NCBI GenBank assembly: GCA_963844055.1
Contig: CAWJMN010000001.1
Location: 2,914,001-2,978,000, forward strand
Origin: CAWJMN01 sp963844055
Lineage (GTDB): Bacteria; Planctomycetota; Planctomycetia; Pirellulales; Pirellulaceae
Length of the DNA stretch: 64,000 nucleotides
Reading direction: 5' to 3'
Part shown: piece by piece, positions 33,095 to 41,705 of the stretch
How positions within the stretch are numbered: position 1 is the first letter of the stretch
Layout of the letters: each line of letters starts with the position of its first letter
Position numbers and translations under genes: made by a program
Notes under the pieces: model-generated
Told to the model about the DNA's origin: nothing
Seen by the model: only the letters and a program-made list of their open reading frames with translations
Database searches by the model: none

Positions 33095-36000
33095 ATGAAA
33101 AGCTTTACTTGGCGAAACCTACAGCGATCTCTTTCGTTCGCGGCAGTGATCCTGCTTTCGTCCGCAGGAGCCATGGCCGGTGATCCAGAATTCGCTGGGA
33201 TCATGGCGTACGTGGAGGAGCCAGCGGTTGCCACCGAACTAGGGCTGAGCGCGGAGCAAAAGGAAAAGCTGCTGACGCTGCTTGAGAAGCGCGAGAGCGA
33301 TGCGCTGGAACTGGCTGCCGAACTGAAGGGGCTGGAAGTAGCGGACCGCGACGCGAAGCTGGCTTCGTTTGCTACGGAGACCGTGCGTCAAGGAAGTTCG
33401 CTTTTGACCCCTCCGCAACTGGAACAACTGAACCGCATTAGCCTGCGCCGCGAAGGGCTGCGGGCATTGGCAAACGATCAAATCGCAACCAGCCTTGGTC
33501 TTTCGGCCGAGCAAAAGGCCAAAGCGGCTGACCTTGCCAAGCAATTGGCGGCAGCCAAGCTGAAGGCGACGGAAAACGAGCGGACCCAAGCCAAAACAGA
33601 AATTGAACGGCAGCTATCCCTGCTGTTGTCCCGTGACCAACGGATGAACTGGGAGAAACTGACCAGCGCTGAAGGGGGAACGGTTGTTGCGGCGGCTGAC
33701 CCGGCGACTAAAACTCCACCACCCGCGACAACAGTTGCTGAAGGGGGCAAGGGGACTGCTCCGACCAAGATGGACACCAATGGCGGCGGTTCAAAGGGAC
33801 CTGCGAACCTTGCTGCTGGTCCTGCCGTTGAAGCAGGAAAGGTGCGGTTTAACTTTCGCTTTGCTCCTTGGAAGGATGTGCTCGATTGGTTTGCAACCCA
33901 AGCGGACCTTTCCCTTGTGCTCGATGCGCCTCCACCAGGAACTTTTAACTACATTGACAACCGAGCCTATACGCCGGCAGAAGCGATTGACCTTCTCAAC
34001 AGCGTGTTGCTGACCAAGGGTTATACGCTGCTTCGTCGCGAGCGGATGTTGATGCTGATCAATTTGGAAGATGGCATTCCGCCCAACTTGGTGGCGCAGG
34101 TCATGCCGAAGGACCTCGACAAGTATGGCGAGTTCGAACTGGTTAGCTGCTTGTTCCAACTGAACAAGATGGCACCAGAAGATGCCGAAGCGGAAGTGAA
34201 AAAACTGATGGGCCCGCAAGGGGCTGTGGTGGTATTGCCTAAGGCCCGGCAGATTTATGTGACGGAAACGGCCGGCAAATTGCGTACGGTTCGTGCGGTG
34301 ATCGACGCTGTGGAAATGCCTTCTACCCCGAAGGATGAGAAGGTTGTTGTCATCCAGCTAAAACATATCACGCCGACGGAACTTATGACCTTTGGGCGTC
34401 AATTGCTCGGCATTCCTGACAATGCAACCAGCACGCCTGATGCGTCGCTGCGAGTTGCCATTGATGAACTGGGACAACGATTGCTGGTAACGGGCAAGGC
34501 CGAGCGGATTGAACGAGTACAAGAGATCGTCACGCTGCTCGATTTGCCACCCAAGAATGCATCTGCGACTCCGGCCGCTGCGATGGAAGCACCACAGCTT
34601 GAGGTTTATACGATTACCCAGGCCGACCCGGCGTCGGCTTTGAAGGTGCTGCAAACATTGCTATCGGGATTGCCCGATGTTCGTCTGGACATTGACAGTA
34701 AGACCGGGAACCTGGTTGCACTGGCTCGTCCATCGGAACATGCCACGATTAAGGCCACTTTGGAACAGATGCAGAAGGATGGCCGCCAGGTGGATGTGGT
34801 GAAGCTTCGCCGCGTTGATCCCCAAGTGGCCGTGCTGGCGATTAACAAGCTGTTTGGTGGCACCGAAGAAGGTCCTGCCGCAAGCGGCCCGAAGGTAGAC
34901 TCTGACCCCAACACACAGCAACTGTTCATTCGTGGTACGACCGGCCAAGTGACCCAAATTCGCGACTTGCTCAAGAAGATGGGTGAAATGGGAGGCATTG
35001 ATGGCGACTCGGCAACGACCGCTATTGAACGGACGAACGTTCGCTTGCTTCCATTGACGGGACGTTCTGCCCAAAGCGCGATCGAACAAATCGAACAAGT
35101 GTGGCCGACGATGCGTGCTAATCGCATTCGTATTGTTGCCCCTTCGGATCGTGGTGATGCCAATGAATCGGGCATTCAGCAGCGAGGAACCTCGGGCAAT
35201 CGCCCTAGTGAAAAGTCGCTCGAAGGGTCCGAGCGTGAGCGGGCTGTGCCTCGCAAAACCGAGAAAAAGCCGGAACCAGAAACGCGCCGTCCAGAAGCTT
35301 TGCTTCCCAAGATTGACGACAAAAAGGCTTCGCTAGGTAGCCCTTCACTGAAGAGCTATTTTGTGGGGGCTGGTGATGATGCTACTGCAAAAGAAACTGA
35401 TGAAAAGCCTGCCGAGGCAGAAACTGCTCCTGCGGCCGAAGGTACACCCGGTGAAGAAGTACCACCTCCTGTGGTGCAAAAGACGGTGCCGGGGGCTGAA
35501 ATCATTGTAACAGTCGGTCCCAACGGTATTGCCATCGCTTCGGAAGATTTGGATGCGCTGGATGACTTTGAACAATTGCTGCGGGGCTTCATGGATGCCA
35601 AAGCTTCCGGGAAGGAATTTACTGTCTTCTATCTGAAGTATGCCAAGGCAGAAACGGCTGCGGGGCTTCTTCAGGAATTGATTGGCGGCGGTGCGACCGA
35701 AAGCAGCGGCGGCGGTGGAGGAAGCCTGATGGGGGACCTTGCAAGCAGCATGATGGGAGACATGGGTGGTGGACTTTTGGGAGGTCTTCTCGGCGGTGGT
35801 GGAGGGGGCGGAACGACCATCTCTACCTCGGGTAGTGTCAGCATCATTTCGGATGTTCGACTCAACGCCTTGTTCATCCAAGCGAAGCAAAAAGACCTGG
35901 ACATGGTTGAGCAGCTGCTCAAGATCATTGATCGCGAGGGAAGCCCTGAACCGGTCGAGACCGTTCCTTCGCCACGGTTCATTCCAGTAGTCAATGCCGA

Positions 36001-36574
36001 CGCTGCGGAGATCGCAGATGTTGTCAAGCAAGTGTTTACGGGACGACTCAATGCGGCCGAGGCTCCTGGCCAGCAGCGTCAACCCAACCCAGAAGATTTC
36101 ATTCGCGCCTTGCGTGGTGGCGGCGGTGGCGGCAATCGCAACTCGCGTGACAAGAAGGCGGAAGAGACCAAGATTACCATTGGCGTGGATGTACGGACAA
36201 ACTCTTTGATTGTGTCCGCACCTGACTACTTGTTTGAGCAGGTGAAGGCGCTAGTGAAAGAGCTTGACGTGTCGGAGATTCCGACCGATGAGACGATCCA
36301 AGTGGTGCAAATCAAGCGCGGCAATGCCGACACGATCCAGCGGTCGCTCAGTACGATGCTGGGGGATTCCGCCAAAAAGACCAACACCACATCTAGCACG
36401 GGGCGGCAGGGGGGCGGTGGTGCTCCTGGTGGTGGCAATGCGGGCCAAGACCAAATGCGTCAGCGGATGGAAATGCTGAACAACCTGCAGCGGATGCAAG
36501 GTGGCGGCGGCGGGCCTGGAGGTGGCGGCGGCCAAGGTGGTGGTGGCCGTGGAAACCGACGCGGCGGGCAGTAG
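33095..36574 (+). CDS. Large secretin-N-domain protein (type II/III secretion-like), 1159 aa
   Basis: A signal peptide (SLSFAAVILLSSAGAMAG) is followed by two helical LGLSAEQKEKL and LGLSAEQKAKA segments (about residues 45-180). Next come an STN-like domain (FRFAPWKDVLDWFATQADLSLVLD, about 250-330) and a series of NolW-type N-domains (FELVSCLFQLNKMAPEDAE, KVVVIQLKHITPTELMTF, VDVVKLRRVDPQVAVLAINK, FTVFYLKYAKAETAAGLLQ, TIQVVQIKRGNADTIQRSL). Several Gly-rich loops interrupt them and the last 70 residues are almost only Gly, Gln and Arg. I see no C-terminal secretin beta-barrel domain. It would therefore form periplasmic rings without its own outer-membrane gate, or have another scaffold role. 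Confidence 0.85.
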   Translation: MKSFTWRNLQRSLSFAAVILLSSAGAMAGDPEFAGIMAYVEEPAVATELGLSAEQKEKLLTLLEKRESDALELAAELKGLEVADRDAKLASFATETVRQGSSLLTPPQLEQLNRISLRREGLRALANDQIATSLGLSAEQKAKAADLAKQLAAAKLKATENERTQAKTEIERQLSLLLSRDQRMNWEKLTSAEGGTVVAAADPATKTPPPATTVAEGGKGTAPTKMDTNGGGSKGPANLAAGPAVEAGKVRFNFRFAPWKDVLDWFATQADLSLVLDAPPPGTFNYIDNRAYTPAEAIDLLNSVLLTKGYTLLRRERMLMLINLEDGIPPNLVAQVMPKDLDKYGEFELVSCLFQLNKMAPEDAEAEVKKLMGPQGAVVVLPKARQIYVTETAGKLRTVRAVIDAVEMPSTPKDEKVVVIQLKHITPTELMTFGRQLLGIPDNATSTPDASLRVAIDELGQRLLVTGKAERIERVQEIVTLLDLPPKNASATPAAAMEAPQLEVYTITQADPASALKVLQTLLSGLPDVRLDIDSKTGNLVALARPSEHATIKATLEQMQKDGRQVDVVKLRRVDPQVAVLAINKLFGGTEEGPAASGPKVDSDPNTQQLFIRGTTGQVTQIRDLLKKMGEMGGIDGDSATTAIERTNVRLLPLTGRSAQSAIEQIEQVWPTMRANRIRIVAPSDRGDANESGIQQRGTSGNRPSEKSLEGSERERAVPRKTEKKPEPETRRPEALLPKIDDKKASLGSPSLKSYFVGAGDDATAKETDEKPAEAETAPAAEGTPGEEVPPPVVQKTVPGAEIIVTVGPNGIAIASEDLDALDDFEQLLRGFMDAKASGKEFTVFYLKYAKAETAAGLLQELIGGGATESSGGGGGSLMGDLASSMMGDMGGGLLGGLLGGGGGGGTTISTSGSVSIISDVRLNALFIQAKQKDLDMVEQLLKIIDREGSPEPVETVPSPRFIPVVNADAAEIADVVKQVFTGRLNAAEAPGQQRQPNPEDFIRALRGGGGGGNRNSRDKKAEETKITIGVDVRTNSLIVSAPDYLFEQVKALVKELDVSEIPTDETIQVVQIKRGNADTIQRSLSTMLGDSAKKTNTTSSTGRQGGGGAPGGGNAGQDQMRQRMEMLNNLQRMQGGGGGPGGGGGQGGGGRGNRRGGQ

Positions 36575-36707
36575 TTGGGGGCAGGAAAGGCTGCGGTGCT
36601 GTGAAGTGGGCATCGTTAAAAGGGCGGCGAGCGATTGTTAGCCCAGGTCGGGTATGCTCCGGCATCCATTCGCGTCGATATGCGGCCTTCATAATCGGAG
36701 AGCGTGT

Positions 36708-36989
36708 ATGCCCGAAACTTCTGATCCACCTAGTGGTGGAAATCGTGGAGAATGTCCCCAGTGCGGCGCTGAGCTTAACACTACCTACTCTAATCAGTTA
36801 ACTGAAAGCACCTGTTCCGCCTGCAATGCAGCGATCTGGCATGTGTGTATCAACAATAAGCTTTTCGTCTTTGATGGAAGCCGAATGACCGCCGAGGCAT
36901 GGAACAAGCTTGAGGCCAACATTCCTCAAAACGACGATGAGTCCATTGTCATCCTCGAGAAGATTCTATATCTCGAGAGCCCTGATTAA
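36708..36989 (+). CDS. Small zinc-ribbon protein, 93 aa
   Basis: ATG 36708 follows GGAG at good spacing. The protein has a four-cysteine ribbon, ECPQCGAEL and STCSACNAAIWHV, then an acidic helical C-terminus (MTAEAWNKLEANI, ESIVILEKILYLESPD). I recognise no family. It is too small for an enzyme; nucleic-acid or protein binding is possible. The gene stands between the secretin-like protein and a secreted unknown. Confidence 0.62.
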   Translation: MPETSDPPSGGNRGECPQCGAELNTTYSNQLTESTCSACNAAIWHVCINNKLFVFDGSRMTAEAWNKLEANIPQNDDESIVILEKILYLESPD

Positions 36990-37249
36990 TGTGCTTAGGT
37001 GAGCAATGAGGCTGAGCTGACGCAAAGGTTTTGTGTACGAGACACCTTCGCTACCTCGCGTTCTGCCAAATTATTTTGACCCGTCAGACCATCTACGATA
37101 ACTTGTAATACTTTTCTTCCCTGTCACGTGAACACTAAGCATGTCACTGGGATCGCCGTCGATTACGCTTCCGATTCTGAAATTCGTGACTGCTGCACGA
37201 CGTTTTGACGTAAAGAACAGCGTTTGGTTGAATTGGAGGGAATCAAAGG

Positions 37250-38392
37250 ATGACAAGATCGCAGCCAATTCCAGGATCGAGCGAATGTCTTCTAACAATA
37301 GATTCTGCCGGGTTTTTAGGAGAGGCACGGCGGTGGATTGCCTGGGCTGTTGTGGTGTGGGCACTTGCATTCTGCGTCTTGTGCGGCAACCGAGTGATTG
37401 CGGACGACAAGGCTCCACTGGATGCAATTCGCAATGGATACGTGCGCAATCGAGAACTATTCTCGCAACTCTACTGTGAATTCGAATTGATCGAAGGGTT
37501 TGCATCGACTATCGACGATGCCAAACGGGAAAAACTCGACAAGATCAGTATCCGGCATGGCATATGGGTCACCGATGGGAAGAAGCTACGATATGAACTT
37601 GACTGCCCCTGCGAACGATCGAAGATCGACATTGAAACGGCCTTGAAAAATGCCTCTGCCGCGGAACTTGCTTCTCGACTTATTATGGCGTCGGCGGATT
37701 GCGACTCCACCAAGATTCTGTCCGATGGAAATATCGACTTGACCTACACCAACGAAGTGAACAATGCAACGGTTCGGCATACCACTGGCACGCGAATCAT
37801 GAACCTTACACCGTGGACGTCTGGCTTCATGGGAAATAATGAGACAAGAGACATTGCGGCCGTAATTGATCGAAAGATTGCTGGCGATACATTCTGTCGC
37901 CTATTGCCGAAGCAAGGTAGCGAATCTTTACTTGTCCTTGAGAATGGCAGAGACGAGCCCAAGCAGGACCGCTACCTAAAGCAGTGGAGCATTGACCCTG
38001 ACCGTGGATTTTTGCCGGTGACAATTCGTTTTTCAGAATTGGATGGGGCACCATGCAAGATTGCCGAGGTGGTTGAGATAAAGCAATTTGCCAATGGCGG
38101 GTATTTCCCCATGAAGTCGGTCGTTGTACGCGACATGGATCTAGCTCCGCCTTTCAAATGCCAAGTATTTCGAGTAGTAAAGCTAAGCTTGGACAAGCTG
38201 GAAGACAGAGACTTTCAGGTGTCGTTTGCCCGACCAACAACCATTGTGAATCCGTCGGACTTGCGCAGCGTGTTTAAAGATAAAGAGGTTAAGACCGTAA
38301 GCCTTAACGATCTTCCAACGCTAATTGAACGTTGCGAAAAAGCGCTCGATGCTCGATTAAAACGCCAACAGGGTAGGCAAAAAGCTAACTAA
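37250..38392 (+). CDS. Exported protein of unknown function, 380 aa
   Basis: GGAGGG (37235-37240) precedes ATG 37250. A membrane or signal helix (WIAWAVVVWALAFCVLCG, about residues 29-46) follows a polar N-terminus. The mature part is rich in beta-strand pattern, with LYCEFELIEGF, GIWVTDGKKLRYELDCPC, WSIDPDRGFLPVTIRFSE and a polar basic C-terminus. The pattern 'region of outer-membrane-lipoprotein-sorting-like fold' is conceivable but not demonstrated. Similar secreted unknowns are frequent in planctomycetes. Confidence 0.7.
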   Translation: MTRSQPIPGSSECLLTIDSAGFLGEARRWIAWAVVVWALAFCVLCGNRVIADDKAPLDAIRNGYVRNRELFSQLYCEFELIEGFASTIDDAKREKLDKISIRHGIWVTDGKKLRYELDCPCERSKIDIETALKNASAAELASRLIMASADCDSTKILSDGNIDLTYTNEVNNATVRHTTGTRIMNLTPWTSGFMGNNETRDIAAVIDRKIAGDTFCRLLPKQGSESLLVLENGRDEPKQDRYLKQWSIDPDRGFLPVTIRFSELDGAPCKIAEVVEIKQFANGGYFPMKSVVVRDMDLAPPFKCQVFRVVKLSLDKLEDRDFQVSFARPTTIVNPSDLRSVFKDKEVKTVSLNDLPTLIERCEKALDARLKRQQGRQKAN

Positions 38393-38459
38393 GCCGGGCG
38401 AAGGTGGTACCGGCTCTGAAATGGCGAGAGATTTTTGCGCAGGTGAGGCAGAAGAAGCG

Positions 38460-39893
38460 TTATTTCTTTTTGCCGTCGATGGCGAGGCATTCTTCTGGCG
38501 TAATTAGGCCATCGCCATCGAGGTCGTACTTTTGAAATTCTGCGACCTTGGACTCTGACCAACTGGCGGCGTACTCGATCATCATGACTTGGCCGTCACC
38601 ATCGACATCGGAGCGGGCAAACCACTCAGGCAGCCCCTTGGGAAGACGCTCGGTAGGGGTCAGGGCGCGTGCGCCGCGGCGTTCCACCGATTTATCGCTT
38701 GCGCCGGCAGGAGCATTCTTCCACCAGGCCCGTTTGGGGGCCGCAGTAGTCGCGGTTGCACTGCTGCTGGACTTGGAAGGTGAAGGGGATGAGCCAGCGG
38801 AACCTGGCGTGTAAGAAGCGAGCTTGGCGGTAAGTTCATCCAAGGTAATGATGCCGTCGCTGTTCGCATCGGCAGAGCGGTGCTCGGTCTTCAGCTCCTT
38901 GGACTCTTCACGATCCAGGAACCCATCTTTGTTCTTGTCGTGCTGCTTAATCAGGCTATCAGCAAACTTGCGGAACTGTTCCGTGTTATTGGTGCTACGA
39001 TCGGCAGGGCCTTTGGCCGCAGCGGCAGCATCAGCACTTGGTGCAGGGACGCCAAATTTCGCCGAGAGACGAACGCAGAGCTCTTCACGGCTGAGGCGTT
39101 TGTCTTTATTGGTATCGGAAGTTTCTGGCGGCGTGGACCACTTGTTGGCCTTCCACTCTTCACTGTCGAGGAAGGTGTCCTTGTTGGTATCGAACTTACC
39201 AAGGATCTCTTTATCGACGTATTCGATGACGCGTGGATCAAACCGCTTTTCTAGCGGGATGCCGGTGCTAATGGGTCGGCCGTCAAAGCCACCGACAGGG
39301 GCTCGCTTTACGTCTTCGCCAAACCCAGGAACCTTGGGGGGACCTGCCGGGGTGGTTGTAGCCGGAGCTGGAGTTGTTGTTGGCATTGGCGTGCCAGGAG
39401 TTCCTGCGGGAGGCGTACCGGGGGTACCTGCTGGTGGAGTTGTGCCGGGGGGCGTTGTACCGGGAGCTGGAGTCCCGGGAGTCGGTGTACCAGGTGCTGG
39501 GGTGCCGGGCGCAGGGGTACCGGGGGGAGTGCCAGGAGTGGCGCCAGGCATCGGGCTACTAGAATCTGAGGAGGAACCTTCGCCGCGACGCTCTTGGAAT
39601 TGCTGTGCAACGGCGGGAGCCAGCTTGTCGATCGGGAGGGGCTTGGTGGGATCAAGGCCGGCAGATGCTGCTGCCTTTTGAATCATTGAAAGCGAGCGGC
39701 CGTTGGCTTCGCCCGGATCAATCATGCCGTTGCCGTTCGCATCGAGACGTTTCAGGAGTTCCATCGGGTCGCCGGAGAACCGGCCGCGGCCTTGGGCCTG
39801 TGCCAATTCGGGGGAAAATGCACCCGCAACGGCCACGACGCCACCGAAGGTCAACAGCCGTGCCGCGCGTCGAAAGTTGAAGTCGAAAAACAT
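38460..39893 (-). CDS. Secreted multi-EF-hand protein with Pro/Gly/Thr-rich linker, 477 aa
   Basis: After a signal peptide (LLTFGGVVAVAGAFSPELAQ) come seven EF-hand calcium loops: DANGNGMIDPGE (51-62), DTNKDTFLDSEE, DTNKDKRLSREE, DKNKDGFLDREE, DANSDGIITLDE, DVDGDGQVMMIE and DLDGDGLITPEE. Between the first and second lies a stretch of PGTP/APGTP repeats. Most loops carry the canonical D-x-D/N-x-D/N-G and terminal Glu; the loop with KDKRLS is less ideal. Such proteins bind calcium outside the cytoplasm and are common in planctomycetes. The partner is unknown. Confidence 0.88.
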   Translation of the reverse strand: MFFDFNFRRAARLLTFGGVVAVAGAFSPELAQAQGRGRFSGDPMELLKRLDANGNGMIDPGEANGRSLSMIQKAAASAGLDPTKPLPIDKLAPAVAQQFQERRGEGSSSDSSSPMPGATPGTPPGTPAPGTPAPGTPTPGTPAPGTTPPGTTPPAGTPGTPPAGTPGTPMPTTTPAPATTTPAGPPKVPGFGEDVKRAPVGGFDGRPISTGIPLEKRFDPRVIEYVDKEILGKFDTNKDTFLDSEEWKANKWSTPPETSDTNKDKRLSREELCVRLSAKFGVPAPSADAAAAAKGPADRSTNNTEQFRKFADSLIKQHDKNKDGFLDREESKELKTEHRSADANSDGIITLDELTAKLASYTPGSAGSSPSPSKSSSSATATTAAPKRAWWKNAPAGASDKSVERRGARALTPTERLPKGLPEWFARSDVDGDGQVMMIEYAASWSESKVAEFQKYDLDGDGLITPEECLAIDGKKK

Positions 39894-40265
39894 CCGTCAC
39901 ATCCCCTGCAAGCAAACCCTAACCCGAGCCCGAAAACGTCTGCTTTTGGTGCCCGCTGCCAGACCTCTAGTTTGGATCAATCCTGCTTCCAAAGCTAGCC
40001 GAAAGGCGAGACAAACCTACGAGGCTTCCATCGGACGGAACGCCCCCAAAATGTAACCCCGAATCGGGCCGATCAGACCGGGCCAATGCCCCTCAAAAGT
40101 GACGGCTGTCTAGCCTTGGGATTTGGCCGGCCGGAGACGGTCGCCAAAGAATGGACGCAACTGATTCCGCTGATTGACTTTATGTCGCGTCGGATGTAAG
40201 GTGATTTCAAGTTCCATCAACCAGGATTTGTGGAACGGGAAGAGCCCACAAAGGGAGAGCTGGCC
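39894..40265. other. Spacer between divergent genes
   Basis: About 370 bases upstream of both the EF-hand gene and the DUF1501 gene. No ORF, terminator or repeat is convincing; it should hold both promoters. Confidence 0.5.
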
Positions 40266-41643
40266 ATGCTGAAGATTACTGATGTCGGGACTGCGCAAAC
40301 TTGTGACGGGATCTCACGAAGAGACTTCCTTCAGGTGGGAGCGCTGGGAGCGGTTGGCCTAACGTTGCCGCAACTGCTTGCGGCGGAGGCCGCGGGGGCC
40401 GTGAAGGACCCCAACGACGACCGTTCGGTCATCATGATCTTTAACTTGGGTGCGCCGAGCCAGATCGACACCTTTGATCCCAAACCGGAAGCGGCGGCCG
40501 AGATTCGTGGACCGTTCAAGCCGATCAGCACCAAGGGGGATTTCCAGATCACGGAAATCTTGCCACGCCATGCAGCGATTGCTGACAAGTTCTCGCTGGT
40601 GCGAAGCTGCTTTCATACGGCGCCGGCGGTGCATGATACGGGGCACCAGATGTTGCAAACGGGAAGACTGTTTGCCGGGGGAATCAACTCGCCCCACATC
40701 GGTTGTGCGCTGGCGTATTTGCGGGGACGGAAGACCGACCTGCCGCCGCACGTGATCTTGCCGGAACCGATGGGTTCTACTGGTGGCAATTTGCCGCACG
40801 GTCAGGATGCTGGCTTTTTGGGAAAGGCGTACGACCCCTTCAACCTGATGGCCGATCCTTCGAAGGAGAACTTTAAGGTTCCGGACCTGTTGCCACCGCA
40901 AGATTTGGGAGAGGCACGGCTGGAACGGCGCAAGAGGCTGCGATCAATCGTTGAAGATAAGCTCGACACGTTTGAAGCCAGTGCCAGCGCAAAACTGATG
41001 GACTCGAACTTTCAAGCGGCGTATCGCATGATGACCAGTCCTGCCGCTCGGGCGGCTTTTGACCTTTCGCAAGAACCCAAAGAGGTTCGCGAGAAGTACG
41101 GCATGAACCGGTTTGGCCAGTGCTGTTTGCTGGCTCGGCGTTTGATTGAAGCGGGCGTACGATTTGTCACAGTGAACACGTTCTTGACCGTGTTTGATGA
41201 AATCACGTGGGACATCCACGGCAGCAAGCCGTTCACTTCGATCGAAGGGATGAAGAACATCGTCGCGCCGATGTATGACCAAGCGTATGCCACCCTGATT
41301 GAAGACCTGCATCAGCGTGGAATGCTAGAAAAGACGCTGGTTTGCAACTTGGCAGAATTTGGACGCACTCCTCGGGTGAATCCTGCTGGTGGCCGAGATC
41401 ATTGGCCGCAATGTTTTACGACTTACTTTGCGGGGGGCGGAATCCAAGGGGGACGGGCGATTGGTCGTAGCGATGCGATTGGCGACTTTCCCTGCTGAAC
41501 GGGCTGTAGAGCCTTCCGAAGTGGCGGCAACGATCTATCGCAGCCTTGGGTTCGATCTTGATACGGTATTGCCGGGTCCTGCGGGGCGTCCGTTCCCGCT
41601 GGTGGATTTTGGCAAACATGAAGTACGCGAATTGTTTGTGTAG
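40266..41643 (+). pseudogene. DUF1501 protein with Tat-type signal, interrupted near the C-terminus by a one-base frameshift
   Basis: ATG 40266 follows GGGAGAG; the N-terminus GISRRDFLQVGALGAVGLTL is a twin-arginine signal. The sulfatase/alkaline-phosphatase-like DUF1501 body follows: VIMIFNLGAPSQIDTFDPKP, HTAPAVHDTGHQMLQTG, DIHGSKPF, CNLAEFGRTPRVNPAGGRDHW and GGIQGGRAIGRSDAIG. Then the frame hits TGA 41496. The remainder (AERAVEPSEVAATIYRSLG, GRPFPLVDFGKHEVRELF) continues one frame away to 41643. One extra C in CCC 41490-41492 explains this. The protein is otherwise complete, so a homopolymer sequencing error is more likely than decay. It precedes the DUF1549/DUF1553 partner. Confidence 0.88.
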
Positions 41644-41705
41644 TAGCGCACTCGGCGAATGCCATTGCCGACGGATTTGACCTCCCACCTCGCCTTCCCA
41701 CCAGC

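Noticed and set aside
38824..39681. A 285-codon plus-strand frame opposite the EF-hand gene
   Set aside because: It is antisense to the EF-hand repeats and the PGTP linker; its Gly/Val/Pro run is just the complement of that linker.
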